Of a DNA stretch of 64,000 nt, positions 1 to 8,515 are shown piece by piece (position 1 is the first letter of the stretch; every line of letters begins with the position of its first letter). The translations under genes and the position numbers were made by a program. Source of the DNA: Lachnospiraceae bacterium (GTDB lineage Bacteria; Bacillota; Clostridia; Lachnospirales; Anaerotignaceae). A model generated the notes under the pieces. The model saw only the letters and a program-made list of their open reading frames with translations, was not told the DNA's origin and made no database searches. The stretch covers positions 43,917-107,916 of the forward strand of contig CAJTKM010000009.1 of assembly GCA_910576545.1 (NCBI GenBank), in the 5' to 3' direction.

Positions 1-709
1 GTTCTACAATGACCCCGCCGTAATAACAGCTGGATTTTTCGCTGAAATGCATACACATATGGTATGGACAGCCGCCACAGTCCTGTATCGTGCCGTTGCG
101 CAGAGAAATTTCCGTAATTTCACAGCCTGCAAGCCCTTTTTTTACCATGTTCCAGAGTGCGACTGTGTTCGAGGTCTTAAAATTGCTGGCGTGGAGCACA
201 AGGATATTCGGGCGTTCCTTCGGCTCGACCTGGTAGCTTGCGACACGCTCCAGCATTTCCGCCGCCGCGATATGGTATGCCGAAAGATTATCAGTTTCCA
301 GCTTCATTGCCTGTATGTTGAAATTCTGCAAAGAAACCGTTCCTTCTACCATTGCGCGCCCCGGGAACGCACAGCCTGCCTGATTGGCGGCAAACATCAG
401 CTCCCGTGAAACCGCCTTTGTATACAGTTCGCTTTCTCCGTCTACAATGATCCCGCCGACACAGCCTGTCAGCATATCCGGCTGTGTCCGCAGTATTTTC
501 AGAAACCGGCAGTATTCCAGATTGATGCCCGAAATGCCGAGAGGTACGGCAAAGAGGACTATCCCGCCCTGTATGGGTGCGAAATCCTCCGCGTAACGCA
601 TGATGGTACAGTTGTATCCGTCCAGAATGTCTTGCAGTATGCCGTTCAGACGTTCCGTCCGCTTTGCGTCCTCACAATGGGGATAAACAAGCGTCAGTTT
701 TTTTTTCAT
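1..709 (-). CDS. Flavodoxin-fold NAD(P)H-dependent reductase with cysteine cluster (3' end off the left edge)
   Basis: Partial gene; only about the first 236 codons are in the window. I translated it from the reverse strand: ATG at 709-707 behind GAGGCG, overlapping the stop of the upstream gene as ATGA, so the two are translationally coupled. The N-terminal part (residues about 1-150) has no motif I recognise. From about residue 165 it resembles the flavodoxin/NADPH-dependent FMN reductase fold (NILVLHASNFKTSNTVAL), followed by a cysteine-rich stretch, DCGGCPYHMC, placed as in iron-sulfur flavoproteins of anaerobes. By family knowledge such proteins bind FMN and often a 4Fe-4S cluster and move electrons in the cytoplasm. 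The substrate is unknown. It is the last visible gene of a leftward redox operon. Confidence 0.6.
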   Translation of the reverse strand, partial: MKKKLTLVYPHCEDAKRTERLNGILQDILDGYNCTIMRYAEDFAPIQGGIVLFAVPLGISGINLEYCRFLKILRTQPDMLTGCVGGIIVDGESELYTKAVSRELMFAANQAGCAFPGRAMVEGTVSLQNFNIQAMKLETDNLSAYHIAAAEMLERVASYQVEPKERPNILVLHASNFKTSNTVALWNMVKKGLAGCEITEISLRNGTIQDCGGCPYHMCMHFSEKSSCYYGGVIVE

Positions 710-1872
710 TGTATCGCCTCCAGATTTTCTGCCGCCTGCCGTATCCTTGCGAAAAGAGGTTCCGGCAGGGGAAGGATCTCCGTTTCCAGCCCAAAGGGAG
801 TTGAGCGGTTTTTGCAGCCCATATATATGCCGCCGAGGAAATTCGAGCTGTAATGCCATTCGCCCCGGAGGGTCAGCAGGAGGGAAATGGCGGCTGAGGA
901 GATTGCAGGGGCAATATACGGCTTAAAGCCCAGTTCCCGCGTTCGCAGGTTCGCCTCTACAGCAAGCTGCGTCAGTGCCCGCGAAAGTGCGTCATCATAC
1001 TGTGCGATGCTGTTGGCGATAACCAGATCCGCACCATGCGGACCGTATGCCCTGCCCTCTGTCAGGAAGGAGGCAAAGCGCACGTCTTTTTTCGCGTAAT
1101 ATGCCGCGCGTGCGTTCATCACACCCAGCCCGTAGCCTTGTATCTGTTCCGGCAGGAGCGCGCCGTCTGCCGCCCACAAAGCTGCCCTGCAAAGAGGGTC
1201 GACGGGGTCGGAAACAACGGCAAACAAACCCTGAAAATGGCTTTCTACCGCTTTTTTCGCAAAGTGTGAGATGATGCCTTTATTGGCTTCGTACTGCGCC
1301 ATACGGACATCCTGTACGCCGGAGCCAACGGGTGGTATGCCTTTTGACGCGCAGAACACAAACATATCGCACGCAAAAAGATTTTCTTCCCGCAGGATTT
1401 CAACGGGAGGCAGGGCGTCATATTCCCATGGGTAGGCGGACTGGTTCATCTCACATTCCCAACGCTGGCAGACGGTTTCATTGACATCATAAATCCCCAG
1501 CGTACTGATGCAGTCCCCGCCCAGCAGCTTCAGAGCAGTCAGAACGGTACTGCCGACATCGCCCAGCGCAAGCAGATGCACCCGCTTTTTGCGCGGGATT
1601 TCACGTTCCAGACGGCTTTTCCATTCCTCCAGAGAGCCATACGCCGTATTCACAAGCGAAGCCGTCCCGCTGGCAATGCTTTTTTCCAGCAAAGCCTGCA
1701 TCTCTGCCGGAAGCCCGTCTGCGCGGCTGTCCAGTTTCGTTTTGTCCAGCCAGCCAATATCTTCAGCGCCTGCCGCCATTCCAGCGTGCGTCAGGCGGCA
1801 GATGCCTTTTGCCTGTTCCTTCGGGCGGCTGACAGCAATCAACAGCCCCCGTTTCCATTCTGCATGTTCCAT
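706..1872 (-). CDS. Lactate/malate dehydrogenase-like NAD-binding protein
   Basis: 388 aa. I chose the ATG at 1872, behind GAGGTGG, over an upstream start whose extra residues look non-coding. Residues about 95-140 form a Rossmann-type segment (LALGDVGSTV, then an acidic turn at GIYDVNE). Later pieces fit the LDH/MDH family: FCASKG, VVSDPVDPL and a conserved AYGPHG near the active-site region. It is longer than a standard LDH because of about 90 extra N-terminal residues. I do not see the LDH arginine/histidine signature clearly, so the substrate cannot be named and oxidation of a 2-hydroxy acid is only inferred. The stop overlaps the next gene by ATGA, and the alcohol dehydrogenase gene ends 35 bp upstream. 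Confidence 0.55.
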   Translation of the reverse strand: MEHAEWKRGLLIAVSRPKEQAKGICRLTHAGMAAGAEDIGWLDKTKLDSRADGLPAEMQALLEKSIASGTASLVNTAYGSLEEWKSRLEREIPRKKRVHLLALGDVGSTVLTALKLLGGDCISTLGIYDVNETVCQRWECEMNQSAYPWEYDALPPVEILREENLFACDMFVFCASKGIPPVGSGVQDVRMAQYEANKGIISHFAKKAVESHFQGLFAVVSDPVDPLCRAALWAADGALLPEQIQGYGLGVMNARAAYYAKKDVRFASFLTEGRAYGPHGADLVIANSIAQYDDALSRALTQLAVEANLRTRELGFKPYIAPAISSAAISLLLTLRGEWHYSSNFLGGIYMGCKNRSTPFGLETEILPLPEPLFARIRQAAENLEAIQ

Positions 1873-1907
1873 TGTTTCCACCTCGCGTTTCCTGTTTCTG
1901 TATGCCG

Positions 1908-2963
1908 TTATCTTTCGAACGGCGTGACGACCCATTTGATACACCCGTCCGCTTTGTTTTCAAATATACGGTAGCCCTCTAAAATATCGTTCAGCGGCGC
2001 GCGGTGGGTAATCAGACAGCTGGTGTCCAGTTTTCCGCACCGCACCAGCTCCATGATTTCAGTACAGGCGTTTGCATCTACGCCGCCCGTCTTGAACGTC
2101 AGATTTTTTCCGTACATGATATGCAGGGGAAGTGCCTGCGCCTCCGGATAGAGTGCGACAAGCACGACAACCGCGTTTGGCCTTGCCGCCTGCCATGCCG
2201 TCTGAAAGGTATCTTTTCCACCTGCCGCTTCAAGCACTCTGTCTGCGCCCCTGCCGTCTGTCAGCTGCAATATTTCCTGTACAACGTCTGTTTCTTCCGG
2301 ATTCAGCAGGATATCTGCCAGACCCTTGGCCTTTGCAAGGGCAAGCCTTTCCGCATTTGTATCCACCGCAATGATTTTTGCCGGACTGTAAAGCCTTGCG
2401 CACATCATTGTGCAAAGTCCGGCCGGCCCTGCTCCGAGCACCACAGCGGTATCGGCAGGCTTTATCTCCGCGATGGATGCGGCCCAGTAGCCCGTAGCCA
2501 GAATATCACCGTTAAACAGTGCGGCTTCATCAGAAACGCCGTCAGGGATATGCGTCAGCCCCTGGTCCGCCATAGGAATGCGCACAAATTCCGCCTGTCC
2601 GCCGTCAATGCGGCAGCCCAGTTCCCAGCCGCCGTGGATACAGTTATTCACATAGCCCCTCTTGCAGAAATAACATTCCCCGCAGAAGGTTTCCACATTG
2701 ACGGATACGCGGTCACCCACACGGAAGCGCTTCACACCTGTGCCGGTTTCAATGATTTCCCCTGTAAATTCGTGCCCCAGTATGACGTTTTCCTGCGCCC
2801 GCGGTACCGTACCATGTATGATATGCAGGTCGCTGGAGCAGATGGAGGAGCGCGTCACACGGACGATGGCGTCAGTCGGTTCCTGTATCGTGGGGACGGG
2901 TCTGTCCTCAAGTACAACCCTGCCTTTTTCCTGCCAGACAGCGGCTTTCATTGTTTTCTGCAA
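1908..2963 (-). CDS. Zinc-dependent alcohol/polyol dehydrogenase (MDR family)
   Basis: 351 aa, the usual length for medium-chain zinc dehydrogenases such as sorbitol or threonine dehydrogenase. The start is a TTG at 2963, because AGGAGG lies 8 bases before it; the first ATG is 12 bases further in and badly spaced. Catalytic zinc ligands are in the GroES-like domain: SICSSDLH near residue 42 and GHEFTGE near 65. A four-cysteine structural zinc loop (CGECYFCKRGYVNNC) follows near residues 95-110. The NAD(P) Rossmann motif VVLGAGPAGL lies near residue 170. It should oxidise a secondary alcohol or polyol, or reduce a ketone. Its place beside a sugar-type kinase suggests a polyol or sugar derivative, which is inference. 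Confidence 0.85.
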   Translation of the reverse strand: MQKTMKAAVWQEKGRVVLEDRPVPTIQEPTDAIVRVTRSSICSSDLHIIHGTVPRAQENVILGHEFTGEIIETGTGVKRFRVGDRVSVNVETFCGECYFCKRGYVNNCIHGGWELGCRIDGGQAEFVRIPMADQGLTHIPDGVSDEAALFNGDILATGYWAASIAEIKPADTAVVLGAGPAGLCTMMCARLYSPAKIIAVDTNAERLALAKAKGLADILLNPEETDVVQEILQLTDGRGADRVLEAAGGKDTFQTAWQAARPNAVVVLVALYPEAQALPLHIMYGKNLTFKTGGVDANACTEIMELVRCGKLDTSCLITHRAPLNDILEGYRIFENKADGCIKWVVTPFER

Positions 2964-2975
2964 TGCTTTTTCCTC

Positions 2976-3566
2976 CTAGAATGTTTTCACGACTTCTTCC
3001 GCTTCCTTCTTTGCCGCACCGAGCAGCTCCTCCACAGGCACCAGCCCGATATCCAGCCCTTCTGCCGCAATGCAGTCATAGCGTCCGATGCCGAAAAATT
3101 CAGCCATTGCCGCCATGTAGCGCGAACCCATTTCCAGCGGCGTACCTGCGTAACAGCCGCCGCGTGTCGTCAGGTAGACCATGTGGTCAGCTTTGCAAAG
3201 CCCTTCCAGACCACGTTCGCCCGTTTTGAATGTGATTCCCTCCACGCAGAGATTTTCAATGTATACCTTCAGCAGTGCGGGAAAGCTTAAATCCCAGAAG
3301 GGGGCGGCAATGACGATTTTGTCCGCCTCCGCAAACTGGTGCGCATGGCAGAATCTGGGGTGTGCGAAATTCTTTCCGGCAAGCAGTTCATCCCTCTGGC
3401 GGAAAAAGCCTTCTGCCATAAAGTTCAGCCCTTCATCCATCAGGACAAGCCCTGTGATGGCATATTCCCCCGTTTTTTCCAGTTCTTTCAGGAAATGCTC
3501 CGCCAGCTCCTTTGTGCGTGAGCCTTCTCTGCGGATACAGCAGTCGACATACAATACGTTTTTCAT
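2976..3566 (-). CDS. FMN-dependent NADH-azoreductase / flavodoxin-2 family oxidoreductase
   Basis: 196 aa, close to AzoR length (about 200). The ATG at 3566 follows GGGGGA. The N-terminus (NVLYVDCCIRREGSRTKEL) matches the phosphate-binding start of the flavodoxin_2 fold, which binds FMN. The stretch APFWDLSFPALLKVYIENL, then GITFK, is the typical AzoR core that frames the flavin and dimer interface. TTRGGCYAG near residue 130 is the second flavin loop. By family the enzyme uses NAD(P)H to reduce quinones or azo compounds in the cytoplasm. It is the second of two flavin reductases in this operon; the physiological acceptor is unknown. Confidence 0.8.
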   Translation of the reverse strand: MKNVLYVDCCIRREGSRTKELAEHFLKELEKTGEYAITGLVLMDEGLNFMAEGFFRQRDELLAGKNFAHPRFCHAHQFAEADKIVIAAPFWDLSFPALLKVYIENLCVEGITFKTGERGLEGLCKADHMVYLTTRGGCYAGTPLEMGSRYMAAMAEFFGIGRYDCIAAEGLDIGLVPVEELLGAAKKEAEEVVKTF

Positions 3567-3585
3567 GATTTTCCCCCTTGTCTTT

Positions 3586-4515
3586 TCATCTTATCTTTAC
3601 AGCATGTAATTCTCCCAGCGTGCCATTCCGCAGCGCTTCCTCCACCTCCGCTTTCAGCGGGACGGAATCTGACGCGCCTTTGCGCCCGATTGCCAGCGCG
3701 CTTGCCGCACTGGCCAGAAGCAGAGCGTTTGGAATGTTGTTTTCCTCATATATGGAATACAGGAAATATCCGCTGAAGGTATCTCCTGCCGCTGTCGTAT
3801 CTACTACATCTGCATGGAAACATCCGATGCGGTATTCCTCTTTACCACGGACGCAGCACGCCCCTCGGCTGCCCAGTGTCAGCAGTATTCCGCAATTCGG
3901 GTATTTCTCCCGCAGGAATGGCAGAATTTCCTCATCTGTTTCACAGCCGGCAATCTGCCGCCCCTCCACCTCGTTGACAATCAGCCAGTCCAGCAGTTCC
4001 AGAGGATAGTCCGGAACGTCTTTGTTCATAGGGGCAGCGTTCAAAGCAGTCTGCATACCGCGCCTGTGCGCCTCCTCCATAATATAGCCTACAAGGTTTG
4101 TTTCATTCTGCAAAAGCACCAAAACATCTTTTTCATCTGCGAATGCGTCCAGTGTGCGGTCGATGTATTCCTTTGTCAGCATGCGGTTTGTGCCGCCGTA
4201 AAGGAGTATGCAGTTCTGCCCGCTTTGATCCACTTGTATGATGGCATGCCCGTTCGGGGAGTCTGCCCGTTGCAGAAGGGAAATGTTTACGCCGTTTTCC
4301 CGCAGTTTTTCCTCCAAAATACCGCCGTCCGCGCCTACGATACCTGCGTGGTGTACAGGTATCCCTGCTTTTGCCGCCGCAATGGACTGGTTCAGCCCCT
4401 TGCCGCCGCAGTTGATAAACAGCCCGAGGGAGGACATCGTTTCGCCCGGCTGTAAAAAATGCTCCACATCATATACATAGTCTTTATTCAAAGAGCCAAA
4501 ATTCAGCAGTTTCAT
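3586..4515 (-). CDS. PfkB-family carbohydrate kinase (ribokinase-like)
   Basis: 309 aa, the normal ribokinase length. The ATG at 4515 is preceded by GGAGGG; upstream in-frame codons overlap the transporter gene, so I trimmed them. Family signature 1 is at residues about 38-48 (NCGGKGLNQS, substrate loop) and signature 2 near residue 250 (DTTAAGDTFSGYF, with the catalytic Asp and anion hole). It should phosphorylate the hydroxymethyl group of a sugar or nucleoside with ATP. The start overlaps the stop of the transporter subunit before it (ATGA), which suggests that the imported compound is the kinase substrate. I cannot tell ribose from deoxyribose, a nucleoside or another sugar. Confidence 0.85.
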   Translation of the reverse strand: MKLLNFGSLNKDYVYDVEHFLQPGETMSSLGLFINCGGKGLNQSIAAAKAGIPVHHAGIVGADGGILEEKLRENGVNISLLQRADSPNGHAIIQVDQSGQNCILLYGGTNRMLTKEYIDRTLDAFADEKDVLVLLQNETNLVGYIMEEAHRRGMQTALNAAPMNKDVPDYPLELLDWLIVNEVEGRQIAGCETDEEILPFLREKYPNCGILLTLGSRGACCVRGKEEYRIGCFHADVVDTTAAGDTFSGYFLYSIYEENNIPNALLLASAASALAIGRKGASDSVPLKAEVEEALRNGTLGELHAVKIR

Positions 4516-4997
4516 GCTTCTCCCTCCTTTTCCTCGGCCAGTGCGCTGCGGATGCGTTCCTGCCGTTCCGCGCCGCTCTGCCGCTCCTTCCATGCGATGC
4601 CTGCCAATATCAGGAATATTCCTGCGATTTTTGCAAAGCTGAATTCGCCGAAAAACACATAATCCAGCACAATGGCGATTCCTAGCTGGCCCATCAGCAC
4701 CAGTACGGTAGAGGTCATCGCGCCGCTGTGGCTTGTCCCGATAATCAGGAATATCATTGCAACAAGCCCGCAGATGCTGCCCGTATAAAACAGCAGGGGC
4801 ACTTCACGGATATGGGAGAAATCCAGTTCCGTACCATTGCCCGTTATGAATATCAGGCAGAACGCAATCACGGACGCTTCGATATAATTTACCAGTGCGC
4901 CGCGCGCCGTCCCAAGACATTCCCCTGCTTTTACGTTTACCATTTTGTTGATTGTATTTAAGAAACCATTGGCAACTGCCGTAATATAAAATACCAT
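4512..4997 (-). CDS. YdcZ/DUF606-type inner-membrane half-transporter, subunit B
   Basis: 161 aa with about five hydrophobic segments and a charged C-terminal tail. The ATG at 4997 follows AAGGAGG. The pattern (VANGFLNTINKMVNVKAGE, then GQLGIAIVLDYVFFGEF) fits the YdcZ/DUF606 branch of the DMT superfamily, whose short members resemble one half of an EamA transporter. It is probably the partner of the next gene upstream, which is homologous and 13 bp away; pairs of such half-size proteins are common in Firmicutes. The cargo is unknown; small molecules or drugs are usual for the superfamily. It lies in the cell membrane and is coupled to the kinase gene by a 4-base overlap. Confidence 0.75.
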   Translation of the reverse strand: MVFYITAVANGFLNTINKMVNVKAGECLGTARGALVNYIEASVIAFCLIFITGNGTELDFSHIREVPLLFYTGSICGLVAMIFLIIGTSHSGAMTSTVLVLMGQLGIAIVLDYVFFGEFSFAKIAGIFLILAGIAWKERQSGAERQERIRSALAEEKEGEA

Positions 4998-5010
4998 TGC
5001 TTACGCCTCC

Positions 5011-5433
5011 TTATCCCTGCACGACCAGAAAAATCCCCGCCATTACAAGCGCGTAGCAGGGGAGCTGTTTCAAACGGAACGGCTTTTTTTCCGCACCGAA
5101 CCAGCCGTAATGGTCCACCAAGGCGGAAGATATCATCTGCCCGATGACAGAAAGGCTGAGCATTGCCGTTGCGCCGATGCGCAGTGTACACCAGCTGCTG
5201 CTGGCAACCATCGCAACGCCCATAAAGCCTACCAGAAATACATACGGCGGCGCGCCCCGAAAGGAGAGGGGCTTTTTTTCCTTCCCTTTGACATACAGCA
5301 CCAAAAGCACTGCCGCAATGGCATGCACAAAAAAGCAGATGCCGAAAAGGCTGTAATAGTTTCCCAGCTGGCCGTTCAGGGATACCATAAGCCCCTGAAA
5401 AATGCCTGATAAAATCAAAAATAAAAAATACAC
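5011..5433 (-). CDS. YdcZ/DUF606-type inner-membrane half-transporter, subunit A
   Basis: About 140 aa. The reading frame extends upstream to an ATG at 5499, but that codon lies in the -35 box of the operon promoter. A GTG at 5433 sits 8 bases after GGGAGG, so I take GTG as the start. The protein then opens directly with a membrane helix (VYFLFLILSGIFQG). It has about five hydrophobic segments and the family pattern SLNGQLGNYYS near the start and SVIGQMISSALVDHYGWFG near the end. It is homologous to the following gene and likely forms a heterodimer with it. It is the first gene of the leftward operon. Confidence 0.75.
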   Translation of the reverse strand: MYFLFLILSGIFQGLMVSLNGQLGNYYSLFGICFFVHAIAAVLLVLYVKGKEKKPLSFRGAPPYVFLVGFMGVAMVASSSWCTLRIGATAMLSLSVIGQMISSALVDHYGWFGAEKKPFRLKQLPCYALVMAGIFLVVQG

Positions 5434-5470
5434 ACTGTTTTCCTCCCGATTTTTCTTTTCTGTTTTGGCA

Positions 5471-5499
5471 ATTTTACCATATGCGGACTGTTTCTTCAA
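5471..5499 (-). promoter_or_regulatory. Promoter of the leftward transporter-kinase-redox operon
   Basis: On the reverse strand, -35 TTGAAG (5499-5494), 17-base spacer, -10 TAAAAT (5476-5471), about 38 bases before the GTG start at 5433. It fits a vegetative SigA promoter and is the only good one seen upstream of the seven genes. Confidence 0.65.
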
Positions 5500-5570
5500 G
5501 CCGCATTCCGCCGCTTCCGGAAAAAGAACTGTGAAACAGAAAAAAGGCGGGAAATTTCCGCCGGATAATA

Positions 5571-5602
5571 AAAAACGGGAAGGCTCTGAAAGAACCTTCC
5601 CG
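5571..5602 (-). terminator. Rho-independent terminator after the lipoprotein gene
   Basis: On the reverse strand a stem CGGGAAGG / CCTTCCCG (5602-5576) with an 11-base middle that can pair partly, followed by six T. It lies 30 bp after the stop of the lipoprotein gene at 5632 and isolates it from the operon promoter. Confidence 0.8.
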
Positions 5603-5631
5603 ATAGCCCGCCTGTTTGTAAAGGCCGGTTT

Positions 5632-6498
5632 TTATCCGATTACAGTTGCGTTTGCTGCTTCTGCAGGGATTTCAACTTCAACTGCGTTGAAGTCCTTGCA
5701 AATCATGCTGACTGCTGTTTTGCTGATTTCGATTTTTGCATCGCCAGCCTCTGCGCCAGCGCTTGCCATTGCCTGGTCCATAACAGCCTGCATCATAGCT
5801 GTCATATCCATTTCGTATTTTACAACATAGCCATCTGCGTCAATCCACATTGTCAGAGGCAGGTCGCTGGAATAAAGCGCTTCCATATCTTCTGTGCTCA
5901 GACCCATGTTTTCTACGGAGCTCAGAGCGCCGCTGTCCTGGATTGCTTCTTTCATGGCATCGCCTGTCAGTACGCCTTCAATCTTGGAGGCTGTTTTGCC
6001 GTTCACATCTTCTTCGCCTGTTTTGCTGAAACCGGAAATGTTTTTCAGGTACAGGTCCATGTTGGCGTCTGCGTCATACTGTGCAAGGGATTCAGCTGTT
6101 GCAGACTGTGCATACCATGCGCCGTCCATATTGATATATGTAACGAACTGGCCGTCTTTTTCTTCTGCAAACATCTGCATATCCTGGCTGCCCATTTCGC
6201 CCATATCCATGGACATATCCATCTGCATCTTCAAAGGCTCGTTTACTGTGAGGACTTTTGCATTTGTAATCATATCAATGCTTTCCTCGCCCATTGCCAT
6301 GCTGATTTCCATGTTCATTTCTGTTGCCATGCTTTCTACGCCGGCCATTGTTTCCTGCGCTTTTGTCAAAAGTGCTTCCACGTCTGCGGAATCAGAACCG
6401 CCCGCATTGCCGCTGTTGTCGCCGCCGCCGCAGCCTGCTGCTGCGAACGCCATTGTCATAGCCGCCGCTACTGCTAAAAACTTTTTGCTCCATTTCAT
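5632..6498 (-). CDS. Secreted lipoprotein, LppX/DUF6612-like
   Basis: 288 aa. The signal peptide (MKWSKKFLAVAAAMTMAFA) ends in a lipobox AAGC with Cys at residue 23, so the protein should be lipid-anchored outside the membrane. After a Gly/Ser/Asp linker, residues about 45-285 have the feel of the DUF6612 family of Clostridia: regular beta-strand stretches, many Met residues (KMQMDMSMDMGEMGSQDMQM) and a motif LPLTMWIDADGYVVKYEMDM that recalls LolA/LppX-like half-barrels binding hydrophobic ligands. The function is unknown. It stands alone with its own terminator. The ATG at 6498 follows AAGGAGGAG. Confidence 0.7.
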   Translation of the reverse strand: MKWSKKFLAVAAAMTMAFAAAGCGGGDNSGNAGGSDSADVEALLTKAQETMAGVESMATEMNMEISMAMGEESIDMITNAKVLTVNEPLKMQMDMSMDMGEMGSQDMQMFAEEKDGQFVTYINMDGAWYAQSATAESLAQYDADANMDLYLKNISGFSKTGEEDVNGKTASKIEGVLTGDAMKEAIQDSGALSSVENMGLSTEDMEALYSSDLPLTMWIDADGYVVKYEMDMTAMMQAVMDQAMASAGAEAGDAKIEISKTAVSMICKDFNAVEVEIPAEAANATVIG

Positions 6499-6577
6499 AA
6501 TTACTACTCCTCCTCCTTAAAAACTACGCAAAAAATTTGTTACGTGTCTACTATAACACAAATCTACGCGGGAGTTC

Positions 6578-6606
6578 TTACAAAATTCTTAATTTTTTAT
6601 TATAAT
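6578..6606 (+). promoter_or_regulatory. Promoter of the FAD-dependent oxidoreductase gene
   Basis: -35 TTACAA (6578-6583), 17-base spacer, -10 TATAAT (6601-6606), about 120 bases before the start codon. The consensus -10 and AT-rich spacer fit SigA. Confidence 0.55.
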
Positions 6607-6725
6607 CTGGAAATTTGGCTGAACCCAAAAGACAAACTGGATTTTGCCGGCGGGATGTGGTATCATGCACAGAAACAGTGTCCGGCCAGGAGCCGGATAT
6701 TTCCGGATAATTTAGGAGGAATGGC

Positions 6726-8312
6726 ATGATTCGGGTTTCGGAGTTAAAGCTGCCGTTGGACGGTACAAAGGAACAGCTGAAAAAAAAGGCGGCGCGGGCT
6801 TTGGGCGTTGCGCCGAAAGAAATAAAGGAACTGAAAATATTCCGGCGTTCTCTGGACGCGCGGAAAAAGGATGATATTCATTATGTGTATACGGCAGACG
6901 TTTTGCTGGAGGATGAAAGCAGGATACGGGTGGACGGGAAAAAGCTGGCTCCTGCGCCTGACATTGCGTACAGGCTGCCGAAGGGCGGGGACATGCCGGA
7001 AAAACGCCCTGTTGTCGTGGGCTTTGGTCCGGCAGGAATGTTTGCCGCTTTGCTTCTGGCGGAAATGGGACTGCGCCCCATTGTGCTGGAACGCGGCGGC
7101 GACGTGAAGAGCCGCAGGAAGGCGGTAGAGCAGTTTTGGGAAACGGGAAAACTGGATACGGAGAATAACGTGCAGTTTGGAGAGGGCGGCGCGGGAACGT
7201 TCTCAGACGGCAAGCTGACGACCCGCATCAAAGACCTGCGCTGTCGGAAGGTTTTGGAGGAAATGGCGGAGGCGGGCGCGCCGGAGGAAATCCTCTGGGA
7301 CGCAAAGCCGCATATCGGCACAGACCTCCTGCGGGGCGTTGTACAGAATATCCGCGAAAAAATCATTGCGCTGGGCGGCGAGGTGCGGTTTCATGCAAAG
7401 GTTTCGGGCTTTGCGTGGGAAAATGGAAAAATACGCGCCGTTCTTCTGGAAAACGAGGAACGGCTGGAAACGGAGGACGCAGTGCTTGCGCTGGGGCACA
7501 GTGCGCGGGATACCTTTGAGCTGCTGGAGCGGGAGGGCTTCGCGCTGGAGCAGAAGCCCTTTGCCGTTGGCGTGCGCATTGAGCACCCGCAGGAAATGAT
7601 AAACAGGGCGCAGTACGGCGCGGCGGCGGAAAACCTGCCTGCGGCCGATTACCGCCTGACGTATACGACAAAAGCGGGGAGAGGTGTTTATACCTTTTGT
7701 ATGTGCCCGGGCGGAATGGTTGTTGCGGCAGCTTCGGAGAAATGCCGGCTTGCGGTCAACGGCATGAGCCTGCACGCGCGGGACGGGGAAACCGCCAATT
7801 CCGCCCTTTTGGTGCAGGTGTTTCCGGAGGATTTCGGCAGCCCTGCCCCGCTGGCGGGAATGTATTTCCAGCGGGATTTGGAGGAGAAGGCTTTTCGGGC
7901 GGGCGGCGGAGGCTATGCCGCTCCGGTTCAAAGGGTTGGCGTGTTCCTTGGGACGGCAGGGGGCGGGGAAGGCGTCCGGCCGACCTACCGCCCGGGGGTT
8001 GCGGAAAGCAGGCTGGACGATATTTTCCCAGCGTTTATAACGGACGCGCTGCGAGAGGCCCTGCCCGCGATGGGCAGGAAGCTGAAAGGCTTTGACAGAC
8101 CGGACGCTCTGCTGACCGCCGTAGAGAGCCGCAGCTCCTCCCCTGTGCGGATACTGCGGAACGAAAACGGCGAAAGCCTGCGGTTTGGCGGCATCTACCC
8201 CGCTGGAGAGGGCGCAGGCTATGCAGGGGGGATTGTATCCGCGGCTGTGGACGGCATCGCGGCGGCAGAACAGATTGCCGCAAAATATGGCTGGAAAAAG
8301 GCAGGGAAGTGA
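6726..8312 (+). CDS. NAD(P)/FAD-dependent oxidoreductase (COG2509-type, uncharacterised)
   Basis: 528 aa. The ATG at 6726 follows TAGGAGGA. An N-terminal domain of about 90 residues (ELKLPLDGTKEQLKKKAAR, later KIFRRSLDARKKDDIHY) is typical of the COG2509 family. It is followed by the dinucleotide-binding motif VVGFGPAGMFAALLLAEMG near residue 97 and an ERGGDV turn. The stretch NVQFGEGGAGTFSDGKLTTR near residue 142 is a hallmark of this family. The C-terminus carries a second FAD contact, GGIYPAGEGAGYAGGI near residue 490. These proteins are widespread in anaerobes and described as uncharacterised FAD-dependent dehydrogenases; the electron donor and acceptor are unknown. The gene is monocistronic or read through towards rsmD. 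Confidence 0.85.
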   Translation: MIRVSELKLPLDGTKEQLKKKAARALGVAPKEIKELKIFRRSLDARKKDDIHYVYTADVLLEDESRIRVDGKKLAPAPDIAYRLPKGGDMPEKRPVVVGFGPAGMFAALLLAEMGLRPIVLERGGDVKSRRKAVEQFWETGKLDTENNVQFGEGGAGTFSDGKLTTRIKDLRCRKVLEEMAEAGAPEEILWDAKPHIGTDLLRGVVQNIREKIIALGGEVRFHAKVSGFAWENGKIRAVLLENEERLETEDAVLALGHSARDTFELLEREGFALEQKPFAVGVRIEHPQEMINRAQYGAAAENLPAADYRLTYTTKAGRGVYTFCMCPGGMVVAAASEKCRLAVNGMSLHARDGETANSALLVQVFPEDFGSPAPLAGMYFQRDLEEKAFRAGGGGYAAPVQRVGVFLGTAGGGEGVRPTYRPGVAESRLDDIFPAFITDALREALPAMGRKLKGFDRPDALLTAVESRSSSPVRILRNENGESLRFGGIYPAGEGAGYAGGIVSAAVDGIAAAEQIAAKYGWKKAGK

Positions 8313-8420
8313 CCGCCGGAGAGGTGCTTTCAGGATACACTTTTCGACAGCCCTGCGGCGATTTTCGCGGTGTATTCCGAAAAATGCGATACAAAATATG
8401 GCAGAGAATCAGATTTTTTC

Positions 8421-8449
8421 TTGTTATAATGCGAAAACTCTGCTATACT
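8421..8449 (+). promoter_or_regulatory. Promoter of rsmD-coaD operon
   Basis: -35 TTGTTA (8421-8426), 17-base spacer, -10 TATACT (8444-8449), 66 bases before the rsmD start. A second TATAAT at 8425-8430 overlaps the -35 but has no -35 partner. Confidence 0.6.
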
Positions 8450-8515
8450 ATTAACATATGCAAAGAAAAATGTGGAGATGAAAAGCTGTGCAGTATGCTG
8501 CGGGTGGTGCGGAAA

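Noticed and set aside
2004..3290. 428-codon forward frame opposite the alcohol dehydrogenase
   Set aside because: Antisense to a gene with clear zinc and NAD motifs; Cys/His/Arg-rich product without any motif.
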